Made by a program: the position numbers and the translations under genes | NCBI GenBank assembly: GCA_022508925.1 | Contig: JAFLUF010000007.1 | Location: 1-50,869 of the forward strand | From: Oscillospiraceae bacterium | GTDB lineage: Bacteria; Bacillota; Clostridia; Oscillospirales; Ruminococcaceae | Length of the DNA: 50,869 nt | Direction: 5' to 3' | The notes under the pieces: generated by a model | Databases searched by the model: none | What the model was told of the DNA's origin: nothing | Seen by the model: the letters and a program-made list of their open reading frames with translations, nothing else | Shown here: piece after piece, positions 34,349-42,658 of the stretch | Layout of the letters: each line of letters opens with the position of its first letter | Numbering within the stretch: the stretch's first letter is position 1

Positions 34349-36280
34349 TTATTGTATTCTCCCGAAATATTTCTCTATCTGCCGTTTGGATATCTGCGTT
34401 ATCACAGGTCTTCCGTGAGGACAATAGCGGATATTATTGTCACGCAATACCGTTTTCGCAAGATATGTAAGCTCGGCTATGCTTTGCGTTTCATTCGCGC
34501 GGATACTCGCCTTACACGCCATCGTATGCAGAACATCGTCAAACAGCGCACCCTCAGCGTTATTATTACCGGAAGCGAGAATTTCCGCGACGCTCTGGAG
34601 CAGGTCTTCCGGGCCGCAGCCCTCAAGCGACTGCGGCACACCCTCGACATACGCCTTTCCGTCATCGTCAAGCCTTACGATCATACCGACGTTTTCAAGC
34701 TCTTGCCTGAAGCACTTTACCGCCTCAAACTCCTCAGCGCTCAAAAACACTTCGCACGGCTCTATCAGAAGCTGTCCGTGGATATCTGTTCCGCGCCTGA
34801 ACCTCTCGAAATTTATCCTCTCGTGCGCGGCGTGTTTGTCAATAAGGATAAGCGTTTCCTCGCTTTCACAGAGGATATATGTCTTGAAAAGCTCGCCTAT
34901 GACCCGGATATCCGCGTATGTTTCAGCATCTTCCGGCAGGTTTTCCCCGGCGTCGGTCTCGAAAATACCTTCGGATCTTTGCTCGCGCTTTTCAAACGAC
35001 TTTTCCGAAAGAAAAGAAAATCCGCTTAAATTCGGCTGGATATCGTGTACTATCTGCGGCTCGGGCTTTGACTCCGTATTATCGTCGTATTTAATTTCAT
35101 TTCCCGAAAGAGTAGGCTGTACGGCTTTTGTTTCCTCGTATGGCTTTTTGTAAAAGCTTTCGGGGTCGGGTTTAGGCTTTGGAACAGAATAAAGCTCGTT
35201 TCCCGCGGAAACCCGCGCGGTAAGAACAGGAACATTCAAAGTCTCGCTTTCGTCGCTTTTCTCATTTGACAGCTTTATCTCACGGCTCTCGTCATAGCCC
35301 GTCAGCGCGTTTTTCACAGCAACATATATCGCGTCGAAAACCGCCTTTTCGTTTGAAAAGCGGACCTCGGTCTTTGCGGGGGAAATATTTGCGTCAAGCA
35401 GCGCGGGGTCCAAGTTTACACACAAAACACACGCCGGGAATTTTCCGACCATAATGCCGTTTCTGAAGGCTTCTTCAAGCGCGGCGCAGCAAATTGGATT
35501 TTTTACGCTTCTGCCATTTATAAAAAAATTCTGCATTGAGCGGTTTGATTTGGTAAAAAGCGGCGAGCTTACATAGCCGGTCACACCGATCTCGCGGTAG
35601 ATGTTTTCCACGGGAATGACCGACGCCGCAAACTGTTTTCCGAAGACTGCACGGATAGCGCTGTAGAAGCTCCCGTCGCCCGATGTGAATAACGTCTGTT
35701 TTCCGTCGCGTATAAAGCGAAACGAAATATCGGGATGTGAAAGCGCGAGCTTTTCCACCACATTTGCGACGTAATTTCCCTCTGTTACGTCCTTTTTAAG
35801 AAATTTAAGCCGCGCGGGTGTGTTATAAAACAAATCGCGAATTATTATTGTCGTGCCCTCGGCACAGCCTATTTTGTCATATTCGGTGGGGGTAACTCCC
35901 TCTAATTTGTACGAAACTCCGAGCTTGTCTACTGCTCTGCGGCTTATCGCTTCTACTCTCGACACTGCGCTTACGGACGCCAAGGCTTCTCCGCGAAAGC
36001 CAAGAGTGTTTATATTCTCCAAGTCGTCTGCTGTAAGCACCTTGCTTGTGGCATGACGCACAAAGGCAAGCGGCATATCCTCGTAGGAGATACCGCAGCC
36101 GTCGTCTGTCACGCGCATATATGAAATTCCGCCGCGTTTTATCTCAACGCTTATCGCCGTCGCGCCCGCGTCGATGGAGTTTTCGCAAAGCTCCTTTATC
36201 ACGGACGACGGGCGCTCTATAACCTCGCCCGCCGCGATAAGCTCGTAAACGCTTCTGTCAAGCTGATTTATCTTAGGCAT
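34349..36280 (-). CDS. mutL: DNA mismatch repair protein MutL
   Basis: ORF 643 aa; 'IAAGEVIERPSSVIKELCENSIDAGATAISVEIKRGG', 'LGFRGEALASVSAVSRV', C-terminal 'ACKASIRANETQSIAEL...CPHGRPVI'. Confidence 0.97.
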   Translation of the reverse strand: MPKINQLDRSVYELIAAGEVIERPSSVIKELCENSIDAGATAISVEIKRGGISYMRVTDDGCGISYEDMPLAFVRHATSKVLTADDLENINTLGFRGEALASVSAVSRVEAISRRAVDKLGVSYKLEGVTPTEYDKIGCAEGTTIIIRDLFYNTPARLKFLKKDVTEGNYVANVVEKLALSHPDISFRFIRDGKQTLFTSGDGSFYSAIRAVFGKQFAASVIPVENIYREIGVTGYVSSPLFTKSNRSMQNFFINGRSVKNPICCAALEEAFRNGIMVGKFPACVLCVNLDPALLDANISPAKTEVRFSNEKAVFDAIYVAVKNALTGYDESREIKLSNEKSDESETLNVPVLTARVSAGNELYSVPKPKPDPESFYKKPYEETKAVQPTLSGNEIKYDDNTESKPEPQIVHDIQPNLSGFSFLSEKSFEKREQRSEGIFETDAGENLPEDAETYADIRVIGELFKTYILCESEETLILIDKHAAHERINFERFRRGTDIHGQLLIEPCEVFLSAEEFEAVKCFRQELENVGMIVRLDDDGKAYVEGVPQSLEGCGPEDLLQSVAEILASGNNNAEGALFDDVLHTMACKASIRANETQSIAELTYLAKTVLRDNNIRYCPHGRPVITQISKRQIEKYFGRIQ

Positions 36281-36295
36281 TTTTGCTCCGTCCTC

Positions 36296-36361
36296 TCAGG
36301 CTGCCGATAAACCCTCATCTGCTTTGTCAACCGCGCATCCGAGGGCTTCTCAACAGCCTGA
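36296..36361 (-). ncRNA. Structured leader/intergenic RNA hairpin between mutS and mutL (candidate)
   Basis: Minus-strand RNA CAGGCUGUUGAGAAGCCCUC (36360-36341) pairs over 20 positions with GAGGGUUUAUCGGCAGCCUG (36316-36297), 16 Watson-Crick plus 4 G-U pairs, and an outer A-U; 24-nt loop; abuts the mutL Shine-Dalgarno. Confidence 0.6.
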
Positions 36362-36394
36362 AGTCTGTTTTTGCACTATTGTTTGTTAATTATC

Positions 36395-38992
36395 TTACAG
36401 ACTATCCTTAAGTTCCTTTATAAACATAAGCGCGTCCATTGGCGAAAGAGTGTTTATATCCACCGAGCGCAGTCTCGCGAGAGCGTTCTGTTCTTCTACC
36501 GCGACAAGGTTTATCTGGTTTTCTTTGCCGTGTTCGATCGCCTGTGCAAGCTTTACCTTTCCGCTTATCTCAAGCTCTTTAAGCTCCTCTTTTGCCCGCT
36601 GTACGACCTTATTCGGAAGTCCCGCGAGCTTTGCGACCTCTATTCCGTAGCTGTCGTCGGTGCCTCCGGGAATTATCTTATGCAGGAATTTTATCTCGTC
36701 GCCGCGCTTTATTACCGCCACGCTGAAATTTTTTACGCCCTTATATTCCTTTTCCATTGATATAAGCTCGTGATAGTGAGTGGCAAAGAGAGTCTTTGCG
36801 CCTATTTTTTCAACGATATACTCCGCTACGGATTTCGCGATCGAAATTCCGTCAAAGGTCGAGGTCCCGCGTCCTATCTCGTCAAGAATGACAAGGCTGT
36901 TTTTTGTCGCGTTTTTGAGGATATCCGATACCTCGTTCATTTCCACCATAAATGTCGACTGACCCGCGGTGAGGTCGTCGGACGCTCCCACGCGCGTAAA
37001 GATCTTGTCCACAACGCCGATCTTGGCATAACTTGCGGGTACAAAGCACCCTATCTGCGCCATAAGCACGATAATCGCCGTCTGGCGCATAAAGGTAGAC
37101 TTTCCCGCCATATTCGGTCCCGTGATTATCAGTAGTCTGCTGTCCGAATTGTCGAGATAAACGTCGTTCGGCGTAAATTGGTTATCAACAAGAATGTTTT
37201 CAATGACCGGATGACGTCCGTCCTTTATGTCTATCACGCTTTCGAGCGTTATCTCGGGCTTTGTATAGCCGTTTTCAAGCGATACCTGCGCGAAAGAACA
37301 AAGCGCGTCTGTCTGAGACAAAGCTGTTGCCGTCTGCTGTATCTCAACAAGCTTTGCAGCAATAAACTCGCGTATCTCGGCGAAAACCGACTGTTCGAGA
37401 GCTAAAAGCCTTTCGTTTGCCCCGAGTATCTCGCCCTCGATCTTCTTAAGCTCGTCGGTTATAAAACGCTCGCCGTTTGTAAGGGTTTGTTTTCTTATAT
37501 AATGCTCGGGGACCTTGTCCTTAAAGCTGTTTGAGACCTCGATATAATAGCCGAAAACGCGCGTGTAGCCGACTCTGAGAGTGCGTATTCCCGTTTTCTC
37601 GCGCTCGCGGGCTTCTATCTCCCGTAAAATTCCCTCAGCGCCGCCCGCTATAGAACGCAGTCTGTCTATCTCATCGTTAAAGCCGTCTTTTATCGCGCCG
37701 CCGTCCTTTATGTTTGCGGGCGGGTCGTCGGCTATGGAGTTTTCAATAAGCCGCTGCGCGTCTGATATCTCGCTTATCTCACTGTTGAGCTTTTTCAATA
37801 AACGTGAATTAAGCGCATTTAATTCCGTTTTTACCGCCGGGATAGCCGCGAGAGTCTTACCCATTGCGTAAATCTCGCGGGGATTTACGGTTTTGTACGC
37901 TATTCTTGACAACAGGCGCTCTAAATCGTAAACACCCTTCAACGCTTCTCTCAGATCCGCGAGCGCAGCCGAGTTTTTGGTAAGCTCCTCTACCGCGTCA
38001 AGTCTTTCGAGAATTTTCGCGTGAGAGCAAAGCGGACGCTCTATCCACGAACTCAGCCGCCTTCTGCCCATTGACGTAACGGTCTTGTTTAATACCCACA
38101 AAAGCGTGCCGCGCTTGTCGCCCGTGCGCATGGTTTCATTAAGCTCGAGATTTCGCCGAGCCGTAAAGCCGAGATCCATATATTCATTTTCGGTATGCAC
38201 GGATACGGACGTAAAACGCTTTACCGTTTGCTTATAGGTTTCGCCTACATATCTGAAAAGCGCGCACATCGCCTTTTGCACAAGCGGCATCGAAGCAATG
38301 CCGAGATTATCCAAACCTCCCGTGCTTTCAAACTGGGCTGTGAGGACCGAGATGTCCGAGCTGTCAAACTTTTCTGAGTCGCAAAGCTCGCACGAGCTGT
38401 TTTTAAGGTTCCGGGAAATAAACGAGGAGACCTCTTTAAGGTCAAGAAAATCCTGATTTATCAGTATCTCAACAGGCGAAAACCCCGCAAGCTCGGAAAT
38501 TATCTCGGCTTCGCGGTTTTTGCCGCGCTTTTCAAAAACGTTTATCTCTCCCGTGGAGATATCGGCAAAAACCATTCCCACTCCGTCGCTCTCAACGAAA
38601 ATACTCGCGATAAAGTTGTTTTTGTCCTCGTTAAGCATCGACGCTTCTACGACCGTACCCGCCGTGACAAGGCGGATAACGCCGCGCTCTACAAGCCCCT
38701 TTGTCGTCCTGGGGTCTGTGAGCTGCTCGCAGATAGCTATCTTAAAGCCCTTTTCTATCAGCCTTTTTATGTACACCTCGCTGCTGTGATAAGGCACTCC
38801 GCACATGGGCGAGCCCGCCCTCGACGTAAGCACAAGCTCAAGCTCACGCGACACCAGCACAGCGTCCTCGAAGAACATCTCGTAAAAATCTCCCAAGCGG
38901 AAAAACAAAATATATCCCGAATAATTTGATTTTATTTCGAGATATTGCTTTAGCATCGGGGATATTTTTTCAGTTTCCTTTTCCATTCTCAC
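36395..38992 (-). CDS. mutS: DNA mismatch repair protein MutS
   Basis: ORF 865 aa; 'QYLEIKSNYSGYILFFRLGDFYEMFFEDA', Walker A 'ITGPNMAGKSTFMRQ', 'DEIGRGTSTFDGISIAKSVAEYI'. Confidence 0.97.
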   Translation of the reverse strand: MRMEKETEKISPMLKQYLEIKSNYSGYILFFRLGDFYEMFFEDAVLVSRELELVLTSRAGSPMCGVPYHSSEVYIKRLIEKGFKIAICEQLTDPRTTKGLVERGVIRLVTAGTVVEASMLNEDKNNFIASIFVESDGVGMVFADISTGEINVFEKRGKNREAEIISELAGFSPVEILINQDFLDLKEVSSFISRNLKNSSCELCDSEKFDSSDISVLTAQFESTGGLDNLGIASMPLVQKAMCALFRYVGETYKQTVKRFTSVSVHTENEYMDLGFTARRNLELNETMRTGDKRGTLLWVLNKTVTSMGRRRLSSWIERPLCSHAKILERLDAVEELTKNSAALADLREALKGVYDLERLLSRIAYKTVNPREIYAMGKTLAAIPAVKTELNALNSRLLKKLNSEISEISDAQRLIENSIADDPPANIKDGGAIKDGFNDEIDRLRSIAGGAEGILREIEAREREKTGIRTLRVGYTRVFGYYIEVSNSFKDKVPEHYIRKQTLTNGERFITDELKKIEGEILGANERLLALEQSVFAEIREFIAAKLVEIQQTATALSQTDALCSFAQVSLENGYTKPEITLESVIDIKDGRHPVIENILVDNQFTPNDVYLDNSDSRLLIITGPNMAGKSTFMRQTAIIVLMAQIGCFVPASYAKIGVVDKIFTRVGASDDLTAGQSTFMVEMNEVSDILKNATKNSLVILDEIGRGTSTFDGISIAKSVAEYIVEKIGAKTLFATHYHELISMEKEYKGVKNFSVAVIKRGDEIKFLHKIIPGGTDDSYGIEVAKLAGLPNKVVQRAKEELKELEISGKVKLAQAIEHGKENQINLVAVEEQNALARLRSVDINTLSPMDALMFIKELKDSL

Positions 38993-39105
38993 TGACCTCT
39001 TAATTTAAATAGAATTTCACAATTCATGACTTGACCGCATTATGCCCTGCGGGCAAAACGCTCATAACTCCGCTACGCTTCGTTTGCCGCCAAACCGTGA
39101 TTTTG

Positions 39106-39360
39106 TTATTCTATACTTCCCACATTGAAATCAAACTCTTCGTCTTCCCGCGGATTTTTAAAACCGTCAAAAGCGTCGACCTTTGTGAGAGAAAAGAAAA
39201 AACCGCAGTTTCCGTATGTATAATTCTTCTTTTCACCGCGCGTATAGCCTTTTACGCTAAGCAGGTATTTTCCGTCGGGAATGTCGTATCTGTAATCGGT
39301 ATGACTTATTTTTCCTTTAAGAGACTTGCGGTACACCTCGTTTTTGTTGTAGTAATACAT
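39106..39360 (-). CDS. Uncharacterised 84-aa ORF; possible 3' half of a frameshifted gene with 39317-39733
   Basis: Overlaps the end of the upstream ORF in another frame; shares 'KVD.FD' repeat motif with it. Confidence 0.5.
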   Translation of the reverse strand: MYYYNKNEVYRKSLKGKISHTDYRYDIPDGKYLLSVKGYTRGEKKNYTYGNCGFFFSLTKVDAFDGFKNPREDEEFDFNVGSIE

Positions 39361-39733
39361 TAGTTTTCACCGCGTAGGAGCCTTCCTCGCCGCCGTATTG
39401 CTCGGGCTTGAACTCAAACAGCGAGCCAAAACCCGATATCCAAAGACCGTTTTTTACTTCAAGATTAAACCCCGAATATTCCAGCTTTTTCTCCCATTCA
39501 TCGCCGAAAGGCTCGTCAAATCCGTCAACCTTTATAACATACTCGTAGAAGTTTATTCCCGCCATCGGAAACCAGACGCCTTGCTCCTGCGATTTTAAAT
39601 ACAGCTTTTTGTCCTTTTGAAAGAGATGCAGAAGCTTCTTTGCCCTTTTTTTGTTGATTTTAAGAAAGTCCTGCAATACATAAACGGAAAACAGGCATAT
39701 CCCGTATTCCGACGCACTTAACAGCTTGTCCAC
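39317..39733 (-). CDS. Uncharacterised 138-aa ORF; possible 5' half of a frameshifted gene
   Basis: ORF with 'VIKVDGFDEPFGDEWEKKLEYSGFNLEVKNGLW'; its last ~14 codons overlap the next ORF. Confidence 0.55.
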   Translation of the reverse strand: MDKLLSASEYGICLFSVYVLQDFLKINKKRAKKLLHLFQKDKKLYLKSQEQGVWFPMAGINFYEYVIKVDGFDEPFGDEWEKKLEYSGFNLEVKNGLWISGFGSLFEFKPEQYGGEEGSYAVKTNVLLQQKRGVPQVS

Positions 39734-39744
39734 AATTTCACTCC

Positions 39745-40008
39745 TTAGTTGTTTATGGTTGAAAGCTGCTTGAAATAGGCTTTCAGCTCTGCCTTGCAGG
39801 TATCGTCAAGCTGCTTTATTTCAACGCCGCGGATAGCGGCTTCCAGATAATAAAGAATAACAACACAAGTATTCGGATATTGTTCTTTAAGGCGAAATAC
39901 AGCTTGTTTGCTGCCGATCTTCTTTAATTCTTCCGAAGAATGAATACCGACTGAATGCAGTTTCTTCTCCATTGTTTTTCCAAATCCTAACTCTGAGAGT
40001 GAAGCCAT
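39745..40008 (-). CDS. Stand-alone TfoX C-terminal domain protein
   Basis: 87 aa; 'LSELGFGKTMEKKLHSVGIHSSEELKKIGSKQAVFRLKEQYPNTCVVILYYLEAAIRGVEIKQLDDTCKAELKAYF'; lacks the TfoX N-terminal domain. Confidence 0.85.
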   Translation of the reverse strand: MASLSELGFGKTMEKKLHSVGIHSSEELKKIGSKQAVFRLKEQYPNTCVVILYYLEAAIRGVEIKQLDDTCKAELKAYFKQLSTINN

Positions 40009-40082
40009 ACTTTAATCTCCTTCATGTAAACAAACTCGGGAACTATCGGAAACCCGATAATTCCCGAAAAGATATTCTTAAA

Positions 40083-40496
40083 TCAGCCGCAGCCCTTACA
40101 GCCCTCACAGCTTCCCGAGCATTCTGCCTTAGGCGGCTCGGACGGGCAGGTTTCGGGGTCTAAACCCTCAACCGAATAGGTGAGGATTGTGTTTATCTCG
40201 CTCATAAGCTTGTCCATTCCCTGCTTCGCAACTGTAAACAGCGCCATGTTTTCATTTGTCATGACCTTTTCGTAAGCCGCCTGCATTTTTACGTTAAGCT
40301 CCCTTACCTTTTCCCCGTCGGCGTCCTCTTTTCCGCTTTCCATTGCGTAATTCTGGCGGATAAGGTTAAACTCGCCGATGAGATTTTGAAGCTCCTCGTC
40401 AGCGTCGTTTGCTTTCTTTGCATTTGCATAAGCTATATACCGCTCGTCTGCCTGAACTACCTTTCCGAGCGCTCTTGCCGCTTCAATAACTGTCAT
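40083..40496 (-). CDS. YlbF/YmcA (Ric complex) family protein with Cys-rich tail
   Basis: 137 aa; 'AARALGKVVQADERYIAYANAKKANDADEELQNLIGEFNLIRQNYAME...LNVKMQAAYEKVMTNENMALFTVAKQGMDKLMSEIN', tail 'CPSEPPKAECSGSCEGCKGCG'; adjacent to miaB. Confidence 0.9.
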   Translation of the reverse strand: MTVIEAARALGKVVQADERYIAYANAKKANDADEELQNLIGEFNLIRQNYAMESGKEDADGEKVRELNVKMQAAYEKVMTNENMALFTVAKQGMDKLMSEINTILTYSVEGLDPETCPSEPPKAECSGSCEGCKGCG

Positions 40497-40515
40497 AATG
40501 TTTCTCCTTTTCTTT

Positions 40516-41913
40516 TTAAACTATTTTTCCCACAAGCATCCACTCGAACGCCTGTTCTATCCGAATATCAACAAACTGCCCCAAAAGCTCATCGCCGCCG
40601 TAAAAATCCACGATAACGCCTTGCGGAGTTTTTCCCGTCAGCATTTCGGGATTGCTTCTGCCGCGTCCCTCGCATAACACGCGCAGGGTCTTGCCGACGT
40701 ATTTTTGGTACATATCCCTGCCTATTTCCGCCTGAACGCAAAGCAGTTCGCGAAACCATTTTCCCTTTTCCTCTTCTGAAACGGGGTCGGGCATTTTCTC
40801 CGCTTTCGTGCCTTTTCTGAGACTGAAAATAAACGTATAAAGCGAGTCAAATCTTACCTCGCGCAAAAGCGACAGCGTTTCGCGGAAATCCTCGTAGGTC
40901 TCCCCCGGAAAACCGACAATGATATCCGAGGTAAGCGCCGCGTCGGGGATCTTTTCGCGGATATAGCTGACGATGCCGAGATAGTGCTCTCTGGTATAAT
41001 GCCTGTTCATAAGCTCCAATATACGCGAGCTTCCGCTCTGAACCGGCAGGTGGAAATGCCTTGTCACCTTTTTGCACTCGGCGACTGTGTCGATAAGCTC
41101 CCTTGTCGCGTCCTTCGGGTGGCTCGACATATAGCTTACACGGAATTCTCCGTCAATTGCGTTTATTTCCCTCAAGAGTTCCGAAAAGCTCGTACCGAGT
41201 TCCTTTCCGTATGAATTTACGTTCTGCCCGAGCAGCCACAGGTCCTTCGCGCCGTCTTCGACCGCCTTTTTAACCTCGGCGATTATATCCGCCTTTTCAC
41301 GCGAGCGCTCTCTTCCGCGGACATAAGGCACGATACAGTAGCTGCAAAAGTTGTTGCAGCCGTACATTATCGGAATGCTTGCGGAGATCTTGCTCTCGCG
41401 CCTTATAGGAAGACCCTCGGCGATAACTCCGTCCGATTTCGGCACGGAAAATACGCGCTTTTTTTCGCTAAGCTGCCCGAAAATAAGCTCGGGCAGGGTA
41501 TGCAGAGCGTTTGTTCCGAAAACAAGGTCAACATGAGGAAAGCTCTTTTTTATTCTGCTTACGATATGCTCCTGCTCGGTCATACAGCCGCAGACCGCGA
41601 TTATCATATCGGGTTTTTTCGCCTTGTTGTGCTTTAGCGCTCCGAGGTTTCCGAAAACTCTGTCCTCGGCGTTTTCACGCACGGCGCAGGTGTTGAAAAT
41701 AACAATATCAGCGCCCTCGGGGCTGTTTGAAAACCCATAACCCATTTCCGAAAGCATACCTTTTATCTTCTCGCCGTCGCTTACGTTCTGCTGACAGCCG
41801 AAAGTGTGTACGTGGGCTATAGGAAGAGCCTCGCGGCTTTCGGATATTTCCCTTACCCTTTCGGAAAACGCTTTTTGGCGCGCAGTCTCCTCGGGAGAAA
41901 TTCTTATCGTCAT
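40516..41913 (-). CDS. miaB: tRNA-2-methylthio-N6-dimethylallyladenosine synthase
   Basis: ORF 465 aa; 'HTFGCQQNVSDGEKIKGML', radical SAM 'IMYGCNNFCSYCIVPYVRGRERSR', TRAM-like C-terminus. Confidence 0.96.
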   Translation of the reverse strand: MTIRISPEETARQKAFSERVREISESREALPIAHVHTFGCQQNVSDGEKIKGMLSEMGYGFSNSPEGADIVIFNTCAVRENAEDRVFGNLGALKHNKAKKPDMIIAVCGCMTEQEHIVSRIKKSFPHVDLVFGTNALHTLPELIFGQLSEKKRVFSVPKSDGVIAEGLPIRRESKISASIPIMYGCNNFCSYCIVPYVRGRERSREKADIIAEVKKAVEDGAKDLWLLGQNVNSYGKELGTSFSELLREINAIDGEFRVSYMSSHPKDATRELIDTVAECKKVTRHFHLPVQSGSSRILELMNRHYTREHYLGIVSYIREKIPDAALTSDIIVGFPGETYEDFRETLSLLREVRFDSLYTFIFSLRKGTKAEKMPDPVSEEEKGKWFRELLCVQAEIGRDMYQKYVGKTLRVLCEGRGRSNPEMLTGKTPQGVIVDFYGGDELLGQFVDIRIEQAFEWMLVGKIV

Positions 41914-41952
41914 AAAATATTATACCTCAATTTACCGAAAAAATCAACCGCG

Positions 41953-42657
41953 TTATTTTACCGAATATTTTCTCCGCGGGCTCATTTTAAAATGCATAAA
42001 ATCAACCGTCTTCGCGAAAACCGCGCCTATCACTTCTTTCGCTCCCGCTTCAAGCAAAAGCTCGGCACAAGCGGACAGGGTGCTTCCCGTAGTGCAGACG
42101 TCGTCAATAAGAACGACTCTTTTTCCGCTAAGGTCGATGTTATCGTCAAGATAAAAACTGTGCTTTGCGTTCTCAATACGCATTTTTCCGCTTAATTCCT
42201 TCTGGTCGAGTTTTCCTCTGCATGCCCTGAGCGCCTTTACCGTCGGGATATTGCTCCGCCACGATATCCTGCCCGCTATCATTTCCGCGGGAGCAAAGCC
42301 GCGCTCCGTTACGCTTTTTATACCGCTCGGAACGGGCACGAGCATATCCGCGTTTTTAAGCTCGTCCGAAAGCATTTTGCTCATCATCTTAGCGAATGCG
42401 TCGGCGGGATAGACATATCCGCCGAATTTCATCATATAAACCGCCGATTTCGCTCTTTGCGTGTAATAACAGCACGCGTAAAGCCTTGTGATATTATCCG
42501 GCGGCAAAAGCGGTTTTCTTATGTACGGGAGGAACTCAGGACAGCTTTCGCACCAATACTCATCCGCTCCGATAACTCTGCCGCAAAACGGACAGATATT
42601 CGGAAAAAAGACCGAAACTATCTTTCGGTAAAGCCCGTAGGTCTTTTGTTTATTCAA
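41953..42657 (-). CDS. comFC: ComF family protein (ComFC-like phosphoribosyltransferase)
   Basis: ORF 234 aa; Zn-type 'CPFCGRVIGADEYWCESC', PRPP motif 'RVVLIDDVCTTGSTLSACAELLLEAGAKEVIGAVFAKT'. Confidence 0.92.
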   Translation of the reverse strand: MNKQKTYGLYRKIVSVFFPNICPFCGRVIGADEYWCESCPEFLPYIRKPLLPPDNITRLYACCYYTQRAKSAVYMMKFGGYVYPADAFAKMMSKMLSDELKNADMLVPVPSGIKSVTERGFAPAEMIAGRISWRSNIPTVKALRACRGKLDQKELSGKMRIENAKHSFYLDDNIDLSGKRVVLIDDVCTTGSTLSACAELLLEAGAKEVIGAVFAKTVDFMHFKMSPRRKYSVK

Positions 42658-42658
42658 T

